Assembly (NCBI GenBank): GCA_017163975.1
Contig: JAFFSR010000237.1
Location: 7,006,001-7,070,000 of the forward strand
Source: Anastatus disparis
Lineage: Eukaryota; Arthropoda; Insecta; Hymenoptera; Eupelmidae
Direction: 5' to 3'
Length of the DNA stretch: 64,000 bases
A program made the translations under genes and the position numbers. Below are positions 14,101-28,224 of this stretch, one piece after another. How positions within the stretch are numbered: the stretch's first letter is position 1; each line of letters starts with the position of its first letter. The notes under the pieces were generated by a model that was not told where the DNA came from, did no database searches, and worked only from the letters and a program-made list of their open reading frames with translations.

Positions 14101-17100
14101 ATCAGCAAAGTTAAGGAGCTTTGGGCCTGGTATTTACTTGAATGGATGACCGCTCATTCGAGTGAAACTGAGCTCGAACTAACTTGCTTTGTATGTCGGT
14201 CGTTGGGGCGAGCTAACCACTCGATAGTGTGAACGAGAGATGTAGCAAATACGGTGTAGGTATTCTTCTGTCAATTATGTAGAAGAGTACCTAATACCGA
14301 ACTTGAGATATACACCAATCAATTCATGAGAGGGTTTTCCTTATCAAGATTTACCCCGTTGGGTTCACCTATGCGTTTTCTACTCAACAAGCAGAGTGAG
14401 GTAAAAAGGAAGATAGAGGTATTTAAAGGAAAATACTAATAAAGTTATTGGAGAATACTGCAATGCTAATAGAAATCGGGAGTGCAAATCACCAAATTTT
14501 AAAAAATTTTACGAAAATATATTGCCAACTTGTTATTAATCCTATCATAAGCATTGTCTTAAAAGTAAAATAAATTTTTATTCGCTTGATTTCACCAATG
14601 TTTAATGTGTATTCGGAGTTTCAAATTTTTAAAGTATATAACGTTATATTTTTGAAAATTTTGATTATAATCAAAGTCCGGAGTCAAATCTGTTAAACTT
14701 AAAGAGTCTTCAAATATAAAATAAATTTTAAAAATAATATTGATAACAACTTACTTGTAGTTTAGGATTCACTACTGATGTCCTATCATTTTCTGGTCCC
14801 ATTTTACATGTTCCAGAATGATGATAAATTGTAAAAGTATAAGTACGAAGTGCACATTCCCAATATTTATCAGAATTGAACGGAAAGCGCTTGCAGTATG
14901 AAGGCAAGGGAACTTCATAAAACTCAGATCCATATTTCCTAAATGATTCAGTTTTACTTAATTCAAGTGTTGCGCGGATCCCTCCAATAAGTATTCGAAT
15001 ATCATGCGGATCATCTAAATAATTAGGATACAATTTCGGCTTGTCATTTGGATCTTTACTTTTCAAGAGCAATATTCCTCGACTTCTAGGATTTGTTATA
15101 ATAGGGAACACAGACCAGGCACTGTGATTGAACTTGTCAGCCGATAATTTTTTTTTATACTCTTCTGCTACACCGAGAACCTGAGCAAACATTGGATCTT
15201 TCATTCCGGGGCCAGGAGTAAATAACAGTTCGATATCTGGTTGATTAATGTCGCCAAAGAAAGGTCCTGAATTAGCAAGTTTTACAAAAGATAAAGCTTC
15301 GAATTCAGCACCTGCTGCCAGTGGTCCATTTCTTCTGTCTATGTACTCTTTAATAGCTGGATTTCGAGGGTCTTCAATGTCTAGATCTTTATAAGTTGCT
15401 GTATCATTAACTTTGAAAATCAAACCACCATAAGCAATATGATCCATTAAATTTTCACCGACTGGGGCATGTTTAATAACACGAATGTTTAAGTCTATTA
15501 AATGTTGTGATGGTCCTACTCCCGACAACATTAAAATTTGTGGTGAATTAATTGCTCCTGCACATAGAATAATTTCCTTTTTAGCTCTTACTTCAATGAT
15601 TCTATTAGATTTTGTAAATTGTACAGCATAAGCTCTTTTCGTTTTCTCATTTATTAATATTTTGTTGACGTGACTTCTCTTTGTGACAAATAGGTTCTTT
15701 CTATTTTTAGCAGGATAAAGATATGCTCTATTGGTACTCCATCTTTCTCCATTTATGATCGTTGATTGAAAAAATGATACACCAATTTTTTTGCGACCAT
15801 TGTAATCGGTTTTTGAAATACCTAATTCTTCATTAGCTTTGATGAACGCCTTTCCAAGCTTTGTATAATATGGTCTGCCTGTAATAAACAATGGCCCATA
15901 TTTATTATGAAGTAAAGGGTTGAAAGGCACATCTCTAACTTGAAAACATTCTAATTTTTTCAAATACTTTAACATATTACTATATTCCCAAGACTTATCA
16001 CCAGTCATATTTGCCCATTCATTGTATATATTTGTGTAACATCTTGATGCAACCATAAAATTTAAAACAGAACTGCCACCCATCACTTTTCCTCTTGGCC
16101 AATAACATTTATTATCCTTTAATCCAAGACAATATTTATTAGAAGGCTCCGTTTCATACATCCAATTTATTTCTTTACTTAATTCTAGACTTCCAGCTAA
16201 ATTAGGAATATCCATAATTGGATATTCATCTGCGCCAGCTTCAATTAAAAGAACATTAAACTTTTTTATTTCACTAAGACGTGAAGCCATCACAGCACCA
16301 CCAGTACCAGCTCCAATAACAATAAAATCATATTCACTATGGTTTCTTGGGGTCATATCTGGAAGTTCATTATCGTATGATGGTAAACTGCTATTAAATT
16401 TTAGTTTACCTTCAAATAAATCTTTTATGTTGCGACGTAATGATTCTTCAGTCCCTATGAACGTACAATTCGTACCTGCAAATACTGTGCAAAATAACAA
16501 AATTAATTTTAACCTGACGCTCATTGTTAATTAATCAAAATCAACGCTTATTATATTTTTTTTAAAAAACACTGTATTACTCCAAATTTCTATTACCAAA
16601 AGAAACATTGACTAGTGTTATTCTTTTTATATACGTAGTTTCAAAAATGTGCTATGCGTATACAATAAAAGAAATTATACGTGAGTTATCTGCTGCACAT
16701 GATTTAGGAGCAGGAAAAACTTCGTGTTTGTCATTTGACGTCCATACCATATCACCATGTCACAATAATATATTGCTTTTGAATATTTTTCGAATAACAA
16801 ATCACCGATAAATTTATTTTATGTAATCGTTTTTTATTCAAGTAATTGATATACTTAGCGCAAGGTTTGTGTTGAAATTGTGCATACAGTGATAATTGAA
16901 CTCTTGAGTTCGAGAATTACCAGTAGTTATAACAAATGTATTAAATTTTTTGGCATTATTTGTTTTTAGCACTGCCAAAACTATTTGAAAATGTTTTTAC
17001 CCTATTTCAGTTTGTTAGTTTAACTTTAGATTGATCTAATTATCTAGATTTCAACGATGTAACAACTGTATATTTAATATATCTAAAATACTAGGTACAA

Positions 17101-20100
17101 TAACAAACGAATGATAAGTTCTATATTATAAACTCACCTTGCAGTAAGGAAAGGTTACCATGAAAAAACTTATAGTAATAAATCAATATGAAAGCTATAT
17201 ATAAAATAGAAACAAAGAAAAGTCCAGAAAAATTTATTTGCGTCGCTGAGCCAATGTTTATCACACGTATTTGAATGATAAAATACAAACCCTCTTCTTA
17301 ACTGCGATTTTCTTTTAAAAAAATATACGTTTTGAAAAATTTATAAATTTGCATTTTAACTGTAACTGATTTATTATTTTAAATTTACTACTTTTTCTGT
17401 AATTTTATCTTCATAAAATGCCTGAAAGTTTTAAAAACCTTGTGTGTTATAATACAAATCTATAATAATGAATGACAAGAACTCTAAAAGATTAAAAAGA
17501 ATTCACGTTAAATTTGATATCAATAAATAAATAATATACAGTGTATGCAAAAATTAAATATCTTTTTATTCATTTACAACTAAATTATTAAGGGGATGTA
17601 AAATGGACACTACACCTGTACTCATAATTATTCACTATCTTTACATTTTATTGCAAAATTTTCAATAAAAAAATGCATTAGCTTGTAGTATGTACCATGA
17701 AGATTATTCGGTTAAATTTAAAAAAAAATTCATTTATTAGTTATTGAGAATTTTGGGTTCCAAAATTATTTATTAACATTTTTCAATTTTGTACAGGAAT
17801 CCAAATATCTTAAAAACTAATTGATGAATTTATTTAAAAATTTATCTAAATAATCATCATGGTACATGCTACAAGCTTATGCATTTCTTTTCTGGAAATT
17901 CAGCAATAAAATGGAAAGGAAGCTTATATCTATAAGTACAGGTGTAGTGTCTGTTTTACATCTCCTTAAGTTAATATTTCAGGATGTGATTAAATTAAAT
18001 AATAAAATATTTCCTATATCACAAACATTTCCTTAGTTTTAATTTTCATTAATTACTTATTATTGATTAATAATTATAAATGAATTCACAAAATTGATTT
18101 TAGAAATAGTAGAAGAATGTTAATAACAGTATAGAAAAAAGAACTTATTTAACTCTTATAAGTCGAACAAAATAAATGAGTAAATTATAATTATTGATCA
18201 TAAATATTTATTCCATTTTTTCTTTAACTCATCAGAAAGTTTTTCTGCAATTGCTATAATTGGAATGTTTGGATGAGCACTAACGATTTTCGGCATTACA
18301 GATGCATCTGCTACTCTCAGATTTTTTATACCTATGACCTGTAATAAAATCATTAAAAAAATTATTTGCTTTTTATGAATTAACTACCTGGGGGAGGAGA
18401 GCAAAAGTTTGTAGGTTAAAACCTGAGAATTGACACTGGTTAAAACAAAAATAATCAAATAATACATTTTTTATAGTTACATTTTTTGGCAATAATTATT
18501 ATCTTTTATTTCCAAAGCATTACTAAAAACCTTATTGATTACTAGTTGATTCCAAAGTTAGTGACTTTTATACTATATTACGATATATGAACACTAGACA
18601 CATTTAAATAATATAATACGTAATGTGAATTTGTATCACCTATTATATAATAGAAAATAATTTTTTATCAGTTTTTCTTAATAATGAACGATTATTTGCG
18701 ATAAATATTACCAATTAATAAGAATTTTTAAAAAATATACATTTCGAAGGTTCTACTTGTAAACAAAATATAACATCACAATATAATTATATTATGTGAT
18801 TTCTAAAACCTTACTTGTAACTTGGAGTTGACAACTGATTCCCTATCATTCTCTCGTCCCATTTTACATGTTCCAGATTGATGATATATTGTAACAGTAT
18901 AAGTTCTAAGAGCACATTCCCAATATTCATCTGTATCGAATTCATAGTTGTTACAAAATGAAGGTAAAGGAACTTGGTAAAACTCGGAACCGTATTTTTG
19001 AAATATTTTAGTTTTACTTAACTTAAGTGTTAATCTGATTCCTTCAATAAGTATCCTGATGTCATCAGGATCATCTAAATAATTAGGATATAATTTGGGT
19101 TTATCTTGCGGATTCTTACTCTGCAAAAGTAATTTTCCTCGACTTTTAGGATTTGTTATGAAAGGAAACACAGACCAAGAACTGTGATTAAATTTGTCAG
19201 CAAATAATTTATTTTTATATTCTTCAGCTACTCCAAGAATCTGGGCAAGTATTGGATCTTTTATTCCAGGGCTAGGGGTGAATAACATTTCGATTTCAGG
19301 CTGATAAGCGATATCCGATGAAATTTCAGCATTATCAACATTATAGTAAGCTAAGGCTTCAAAACCAACTGCTGATGCCAGTGTTCCGTTCCTTTGTTTT
19401 ATGTAATTTATTATATCTGGACTCTTAGGATCTAAAATATTTAAATTATTATAAGTTGCCGAATCATTAACTTTAAAAATCATTCCACCATAAGCGATGT
19501 GGTCCATTAAATTTTCACCCACTGGAGCATCTTTTACAACGTTAATACCTAGGTCTTGCAAATGTTGTGACGGTCCTACTCCCGACAACATTAAAATTTG
19601 CGGTGAGTTAATTGCTCCTGCACTTAAAATAATCTCCTTTTTAACTTTTACTTCAATAATTTTATTAGATTTGGAAAATTGTACACCGTAAGCTTTTTTT
19701 GTTTTCTGATTTATTAATATTTTGTTGACATGACTTTTCTTTGTAACAAATAAATTCTTTCTATTTTTGGCAGGGTAAATATATGCCCTATTTGTACTCC
19801 ATCTTTCTCCATTAATGATTGTTGATTGAAAATATGATACACCCATTTGTTCACGACCGTTGTAATCATTGACCGAAAGTCCTATTTCTTTATTAGCCTC
19901 AATAAAAGCTTCTGCAAGTTCTGTATGATATGGTGAACTTGTAATGTACACTGGTCCATTGTTATTATGGAAGAAAGGATCAAATGAAACATCGTTGACT
20001 TGATAATTTTCTAATTTTTTAAAATATTTTAACATATTTTTATACTCCCAAGATTTATCATCGGTTATATTTGCCCATTCATTGTAATCATTTATATTGC

Positions 20101-23100
20101 CTCTTGTAGCAATCATAATATTCAAAACAGAACTTCCACCCATTACTTTTCCTCTTGGCCATGCGCATCTATTATTTGTGAATCCAAGACAATATTTGTC
20201 TGAAGGTTCTGTTTGGTAGTTCCAATTTATTTCATCACTGAATTGTAAGCCTGCTGCTAAAAAAGGAATATCCATGATTGGATATTCTTTAGAACCTGCT
20301 TCAATTAAAAGAACGGTAAATTTTTTAATTTCACTAAGTCGTGAAGCAATCACTGCACCAGCACTACCAGCACCAATAACAATAAAATCATATTCGATGT
20401 TGTTTTCTGGTGTAATGTCTAAATGTTCATTATCATATGATGGTAAACTACTATTGAACTTTAGTTTACCTTGAAATAAATCTTCAATATTTTTACGTAA
20501 TGATTTCTCAGTCCCTACATAAGTATGTATACAATTTATACCTAAAAGTACTGTGCAAAGTATAGAAATCAATTTTAATTTTACCCCCATTTTTAATAAG
20601 CTACACTTTATTTTTGTTTTATATTTTTCACTTTATAAAAAATTTTACTTGAAATATTTATTATCATGTGAAGCGTTGACGTATCGTTCTTGTGTTTTAA
20701 ATACAACTGTCTGGTTTGTGTTATATTTGTATGAGATAATAGGCTGTGTGCGTGATTAATCAGTAACGCATGATTTATTAACGTCTTAAGAGAAACTATC
20801 TTATCATTAATAAAATACTTAAAAAGGCAAAATTATACCATAATGCACAACTTTTAATTATATTTATCTTAAAATAATGTCTTTCGATGAAAAAATTTTT
20901 TTAGTGATCTTTAATAACTCAAGTGAATTTTTAATAATTATTTTGAAACCATACTTGAATCCTGATTGTTTTGATTCTTTTTTAAAGTCAGATAATTTTA
21001 GATGTATTTATGATTTTATTCAATTCACAAATATTTAACTGAGTATTTTTTAGAATCATCTCTGGGTATCAAGCTTAAAAATTTTGGGATTTTTAATTCG
21101 TAATATTAGAAAACCTCCTTTGAAGTAATATTTATATTTTGTATAAAAAAAAGTATAAAATAAACTTCGTTCGATCTTGTCTTACCTTTTGCAACCTTTA
21201 CCCTCTGAAATTATTTGGCTTCTAAAATTGATTAAAAGGACTAGCATTTATTTAAATTTTATATCTCTGCATAATTTTAATTATTGAATATTCATTCAAG
21301 CTATCGAAAAAATCCAAAATAACAATTTTTATAAAGAAAAGAATTTATTAAAAATATAAGTACTTCAAAAATTATAAAAAAATACAAATGAAAGTAATTA
21401 AAATAAAATTTAGTCTGTTAAATATTTATACTATAACTACACAAATTATGTATAAATAAATTACGTCGATTCACTTATCACTATTTATTCCATTTCCTCT
21501 TCAACTCATCAGAAATTTTTTCTGCGATTGCTATGATTGGAATGTTTGGATGAGCACTAACGATTTTTGGCATTATAGATGCATCAGCTACTCTTAGATT
21601 TTTTATACCTATAACCTAAAATAATATCATTAGAAAATTTATTTGGTTTTTATCAGTGGTTAAAGTTTCCAAAGCTGACTTCAAGTGTTGTCATATCTGG
21701 TTATATCTAAAACTTTTATAATATTCATTTTTTCATAATTCCAAATAATTAACGTGATTCATAAAAAAACCTGTTTGCTAGAAATTAGGTAAATTTCTAA
21801 GGAAAAATTCTGTATCTATAAATTTAGACATAGCAGAAATTCACTTCATATCATAAAAAATGCGGGTTCATATGTTGCAAAATATAATTTAACTATATAG
21901 ACACGCATACATACACATAATATATCCCACTATAGTCTTCTAGGCTACGTTTCATCAGTATTATACGTAGATATGCAATTTCAGATTTTTTTTATATAAT
22001 TTATAAAAATAGAAAATTTAAAGGCATGCATTAAATACAGATAAGAACGAGGAAAGTTTTTTTTATTTTATAAATATAACTAAATACGCTGTTGATTAGA
22101 AGCTAACTTTTTTAAAAGATCACAAAACGAATTGAATTTTTATTTATTATCTCCATTAAAAAACAGAATTATTTCTAATACATTTAGCTAACCGACGGAT
22201 GACATCTTAATTAATTATGATTAAAAAAAAAATATTATTGTAACCAAAATATAGCGACACTAGGACTAAATTTTTGGAAATTTTCCTCCTGAACAATTAC
22301 AAATTTTAGATTGTTAACCAAGGCAGTACAATAAATGATTGTTGTCTCTTAGATTTAATGCTTTAATGAAGTGATACTAGGGGCCGAAGCCAACACACTT
22401 ATACTACCGTAGTTAACCTATTATTTTTTTTTATACAAAAGGCATAAAATTTAATTTGATTTAATTTATAAATGAAAAATATGAAAGATTTATGGAACCT
22501 TTACTAAAATTATAAAAAGCTGTATATTGAATTCATAGTAAGTACAGTATTTTATAAAACCGGACATAAAACAATGGTGTTTGCGAGAAGCTACTTTTTT
22601 CTTTTTTGAGTAGAAATAGGCAGTTTCAATTTTCATAAATGAACAATAAAAATTAAATTTTATGCCTTTAGTGTAAAAAAATTATATTAAATCCATAATT
22701 TCTAAAACCTTACTTGTAATTTGGAGTTTACAACTGATCCTTTATCATTTTCTCGTCCCATTTTGCACGTTCCAGATTGATGATAAATTGTAATAGTATA
22801 AGTTCTAAGAGCACATTCCCAATATTCATCAGTATCGAATTCATAGTTGTTACAAAATGAAGGTAATGGAACATGGTAAAGCTCAGAACCGTATTTTTGG
22901 AATGTTTTAGTTTTACTTAATTTAAATACCAAGCGAATTCCTTCAATGAGAATTTTAACATCATAAGGATCATTTAAATAATTAGCGTACAGTTTTGGTT
23001 TATCATTTGGATTTTTACTATTCAAGAGTAGTTTTCCTCGACTTTTCGGATTTGTTATCATAGCAAGAACAGACCAAGAACTGTGATTAAACACATCAGC

Positions 23101-26100
23101 GAACAATTTATTTTTGTATTCTTCAGCTATATCAAAAGTTTCAGCAAATCCTGGATTTTTCATTCCAGAACCTGGGCCAAACAATAATTCAATATCTGGC
23201 TGATAGATACCGTTATTTGAAGATTCTGAATTATTAAAATTAAAATAAGTTAAAGCTTCAAAACCAACTCCTAATGCCAATGTTCCATTTCTGTGATTTA
23301 TGTAATCTTTTATGTCTGTATTCTTAGGATCAAAAATATTTAATTCGTTATAAGTTGCCGAATCATTAACTTTAAAAATCATTCCACCGTAAGCAATGTG
23401 ATCCATTAAATTTTCACCAACTGGAGCATCTTTTACAACATTGATACCTAGATCTTGTAAATGTTTTGAAGGTCCTACCCCCGATAACATTAAAATTTGT
23501 GGTGAATTAATTGCTCCTGCACTTAAAATAATCTCCTTTTTAACTTTTACTTCAATAATTTTATTAGATTTGAAAAATTGTACACCGTAGGCTTCTTTCG
23601 TTTTTTCATTGATTAATATTTTATTTACATGACTTCTCTTTGTAACATATAAATTCTTTCTATTTTTGGCAGGATAAAGATATGCTCTATTGGTACTCCA
23701 TCTTTCTCCATTAATGATTGTTGATTGAAAATATGATACACCCATTTGTTGATGACCATTGTAATCATTCACCAAAATACCTAATTCTTCATTAGCTTTG
23801 ATAAAAGCCTTTCCAAGTTCCGAATGATATGGCTGACTTGTAATATACAATGGCCCATTGTTATTATGAATTGAAGGATCAGAAGGAACATCGTTGACTT
23901 GATAATTTTCTAATTTTTTAAAATATTTTAACATATTTTTATACTCCCAAGATTTATCATCGGTTATATTTGCCCATTCATTGAAATCATTCTTATTACC
24001 CCTTGTAGCAAGCATAAAATTTAAAACTGAACTTCCACCCATTACTTTTCCTCTTGGCCATGCACATCTTCTATTCGTAAATCCAAGACAATATTTATCG
24101 GATGGCTCTGTTTGATAGTTCCAATTTATTTCATCACTGAATTGTAAGCCTGCTGCTAAAAAAGGAATATCCATAATTGGATATTCTTTAGAACCAGCTT
24201 CAATTAAAAGAACATTAAACTTTTTCATTTCACTAAGTCGCGAAGCAATCACTGAACCAGCACTACCAGCACCGATAACAATAAAATCATATTCACTGTT
24301 ATTTTTGGGAGTTATATCTGAAAGTTCATCATCATATGATGGTAAACTATTGTTAAATTTTAGTTCACCTTTGTATAAATCTTCTATGTTTTGTCGTAAA
24401 GATTTTTCTGTCCCTACGTAGCTATACATACAATTTATACCTATAAATATTGTGCAAAATAATGAAATCAATTTTAATCCAACTTGGATTTCTAATGAAT
24501 TAGAACCAACACTCATTTTCATTCTTTTAGTTATACACTGTTTTTCTGGAAAATATTATTATCATACCAAGCACCGGCTTTTTTACTTTTACATACAACT
24601 GTTTCGAAAGTACTATCTACATATACGATGTAACTAATTGTGTTAAATTTATCAACAGCACGTTATTTATTTAGGTGTTAGGCACGAGGAAACTTTGTTA
24701 TCGTAAAAAGAAACACGTTTAAAGTCAATATTACTTCACAATAGATAACTTTTGAATATTTCTTGAATAATAACTCAATTATAATTTTATTTCAATTAAT
24801 AAAATGTTCTTTGTTTTAAATCAATTTTCTCTACTAAATATAATCACTGAATTGATTGCCTTGAAATTGTGCATATATTATTCAAATATTTTGTTGACAT
24901 GACTTTTCTTTGTAACAAATGAATTCTTTCTATTTTTGGCAGGGTAAATATATGCCCTATATGTACTCCATCTTTCTCCATGGGTGATAGTTGATTGAAA
25001 ATATGATACACCCATTTGTTCACGACCGTTGTAATCATCGACCGAAAGCCCTAATTTTTTATTAGCCTCAATGAAAGCTTCTGCGAGTTCTGTATGATAT
25101 GGTGAACTTGTAATGTACACTGGTCCATTGTTATTATGCAAGAAAGGGTTAAATAAAACATCTTTGACTTGAAAATTTTTTAACTTTTTAAATATTTCAA
25201 CATATCGTTTGCTTGGAGGAAAAAAAGGGCACGTCAAATTATAGTTGAAAAACCGGACACGTCAAATTATTCTTGAAGAACCGGACACGTCAAAGTATTG
25301 TAGAAAAACCGGACACGTCAAAAAGCATTTTTTTTTTAATTTTGAGTTGATACTACTGATTTCAAATGAAAAAATTTTAAATATGATAAGTAAGAATTCT
25401 TTTGATGTTTTTTTGATCGCTGATTGGAAATTTGAGGCCAAATAAAGATTATCTCATTTGGCAAAGAATGCATATAGCTTACTAAAAGCATTATCTAAAT
25501 GAATTCAAATAATAAATTCATTTAAAAAAATAACTCACCATTGACAATCAGGAATAAACAATTTGAAATTATTAAAAATGATTGTCAGAGTTTATAATTT
25601 CTATGGTAAGTCAATCCTCCATTAAAATTATATAAAGAATAAACTTTGCTCGATTATTGTTTTTGTCTTTAGATTTTTTCTCAATGAATGTACAAACATA
25701 TAAAATAATTTATTTACTTACTGAAATAAAATTTATTTTTATTTTATTAATCAGTCAATGAATAATTAAACATTTAAATAAAATATTAATTAATAATAAT
25801 TTTTAAATACACAATTATTACCTTACATATAAAAGAAATTTTTTCTTAAAATAAAATTTTTATTAATAAGTAATAAGAAAAAATTTTCATTGATTATTTT
25901 TTTTGTGCAATCATGTTGAATTATTTTATTTTTACGAAAAAGAATTTATAATTGTATGAAGTTGAACTTTTTTTTTAAATCAGTAGGGTCTGAGTCCCGG
26001 TTACTGTGCCTGAACCTATCTGTGCTTTCCATTTGAAATACATGTAAAGCACAGAATTAGGTTCAGGCACAGTAACCGGGACTCAGACCCTAGTACCAAC

Positions 26101-28161
26101 TCAAAATTTAAAAAAAAAAAATGGTTTTTGACGTGTCCGGTTTTTCTACAATAATTTGACGTGTCCGGTTCTTCAAGAATAATTTAAGGTGTCCGGTTTT
26201 TCTACAATAATTTGACGTGTCCTTTTTTTCCTCCAAGCAAACGATATGTTCAAATTTCCAGGATTCATCACCACTTATATTTGCCCATTTCATTGTAATC
26301 ATTTCTATTGCCTCTTGTAGCAATCATAGTATTCAAAACAGAACTTCCACCCATTACTTTTCCTCTTGGCCATGCGCATTTATTATTTGTGAATCCAAGA
26401 CAATATTTATTTGAAGGTTCTGTTTGATAGTCCCAATTTATTTCATCACTGAATTGTAAGCCTGCTGCTAAAAAAGGAATATCCATAATTGGATATTCTT
26501 TCGAGCCTGCTTCGATTAAAAGAACAGTAAACTTTTTAATTTCACTAAGTCGTGAAGCAATCACAGCACCAGCACTACCAGCACCAATAACAATAAAATC
26601 ATATTCGCTGTTATTTGCTGGTGTAATATCTAAATATTCATTATCATATGCTGGTAAACTACTATTAAACTTTAGTTTACCTTGAAATAAATCTTCAATA
26701 TTCTTACGCAATGATTTCTCAGTCCCTACATAAGAATGTATACAATTTATACCTAAAAGTACTGTACAAAGTATAGAAATCAATTTTTATTTGACCCCCA
26801 TTTTTAATAAGCTAAACTTTATACTTATTTTATATTTTCCACTCTGCAAAAAATTTTACTTGAATTATTTATTGCCATGTGAAGCGTTAACGTAACGTTC
26901 TTCTGTTTTAAATACAACTGTCTGGTTTGTGTGATATTTGTATAAGATAATAGGCTGTGTGCGTGATTAATCGGTGACCCATGATTTATTAACGTTTTAA
27001 AAAGAGAAACTATCTTATCATTAAAAAAATAATTAAAAAGTCAAAATTTTACCATAATTCACAACATTTAACTATATATTTATCTTAAAATAATGCTTTT
27101 CAATAAAAAAAATTGTTTCCCAGTGATCTTTGCTAATTAAGTGAATTTTTAATAATTGTTTTGATCATAGAAATATTATTCTTGAATCCTGATTCATTTG
27201 ATCATTTTTTAAATTCATATAATTTTAAAGATGTTCACGATTTTATTCAATTCACAAATATTTAACTGAATATTTTTTAAACTTTTCTCTAGATATCAAG
27301 TTCAAAAATTTTCGTATTTTTAGTTCGAAATACAAAAGAACCCCCTTTGAACTAAAATTTGTGTTTTATATGAAAAAAAGAATATTCACATGTATTGAAT
27401 AAACTTCGTTCGATCTTGTCTTACTTTTTGAAATCATCTGACTTGTAGAATTGATTAAAAGGATAAGTCAACAAATATAAGTATAATATCTATACATAAT
27501 TTTAATTATTCAAAACTCATTTAAGCCATTGAAAATTGAACAATTTTTATAAAGAAAAAAATTTATTATAAATAAAAGTATCTGTAAATATGAAAAAAGT
27601 TTTTCCTGTATGATTAAATAACAAATCTTTATTATTTTTAATTTAAAAATATATTTCAAAAATTATAAAAAATTACAAATGAGAGTAATTACAATAAAAT
27701 TTAATCTGTTAAATATTTATACTTTGAACGTACAAATTATGTATGAATAGATTATGACGATTGACTTTTCAGTATTTATTCCATTTTCTCTTCAACTCAT
27801 CAGAAATTTTTTCTGCAAATGCTATAATTGGAATATTTGGATGAGCACTAACGATTTTCGGCATTATAGATGCATCTGCTACTCTCAGATTTTGTATACC
27901 TATAACCTAAAATAATATCATTAAAAAATTTATTTGGTTTTTAACAGAGGTTATATCTGGTTATAACTGAAATTTTTATAATACTCATTTTTTTCGTGAT
28001 TTTAAAAACTAAAATGATTTATAGAAAAAACCCGTTCGCTAGAAAATAGATAAATTTATGAGGAAAAATTCTGTATTTCATAAATTTGGACATAGTGGAA
28101 ATTGGCTTTATATCATTAAAAATGCGGGTCCATATAAATAGACGCAAAATACACACACACG

Positions 28162-28224
<63 letters not shown>

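Larger units (their letters stand above)
24886..26801 (-). pseudogene. Broken GMC oxidoreductase copy (GMC-4 pseudogene)
   Basis: Minus strand, closest to GMC-2. Lesions seen: (1) the fifth codon is TAA (26787-26789) where GMC-2 has TTA; (2) one extra T near 26288-26290 shifts the frame after NDYNE; (3) a 1.04-kb element (25206-26243) lies in the coding sequence near residue 175; (4) the gene breaks off at about 24886, losing the C-terminal half, the last exon and the active-site His. The remaining pieces keep the FAD motif and [13 protein letters not shown]. It cannot make a full GMC enzyme. The intact sequence is not reconstructed here. Confidence 0.93.

Noticed and set aside
16608..16811. 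Plus-strand open frame upstream of GMC-1
   Set aside because: Lies in the 5' flank, no domain, no counterpart upstream of the paralogues.
25230..25320. A CRISPR-like array of repeated GGACACGTCAAA units
   Set aside because: Tandem 28-bp repeats without spacers, mirrored at both ends of a mobile element in an insect genome.
26108..26323. Open frame reading [17 protein letters not shown]
   Set aside because: It is translation of the 28-bp repeats of the inserted element plus a frameshifted piece of the GMC pseudogene.
28019..28204. Open frame rich in Cys and Val
   Set aside because: Translation of the CA/CG microsatellite.
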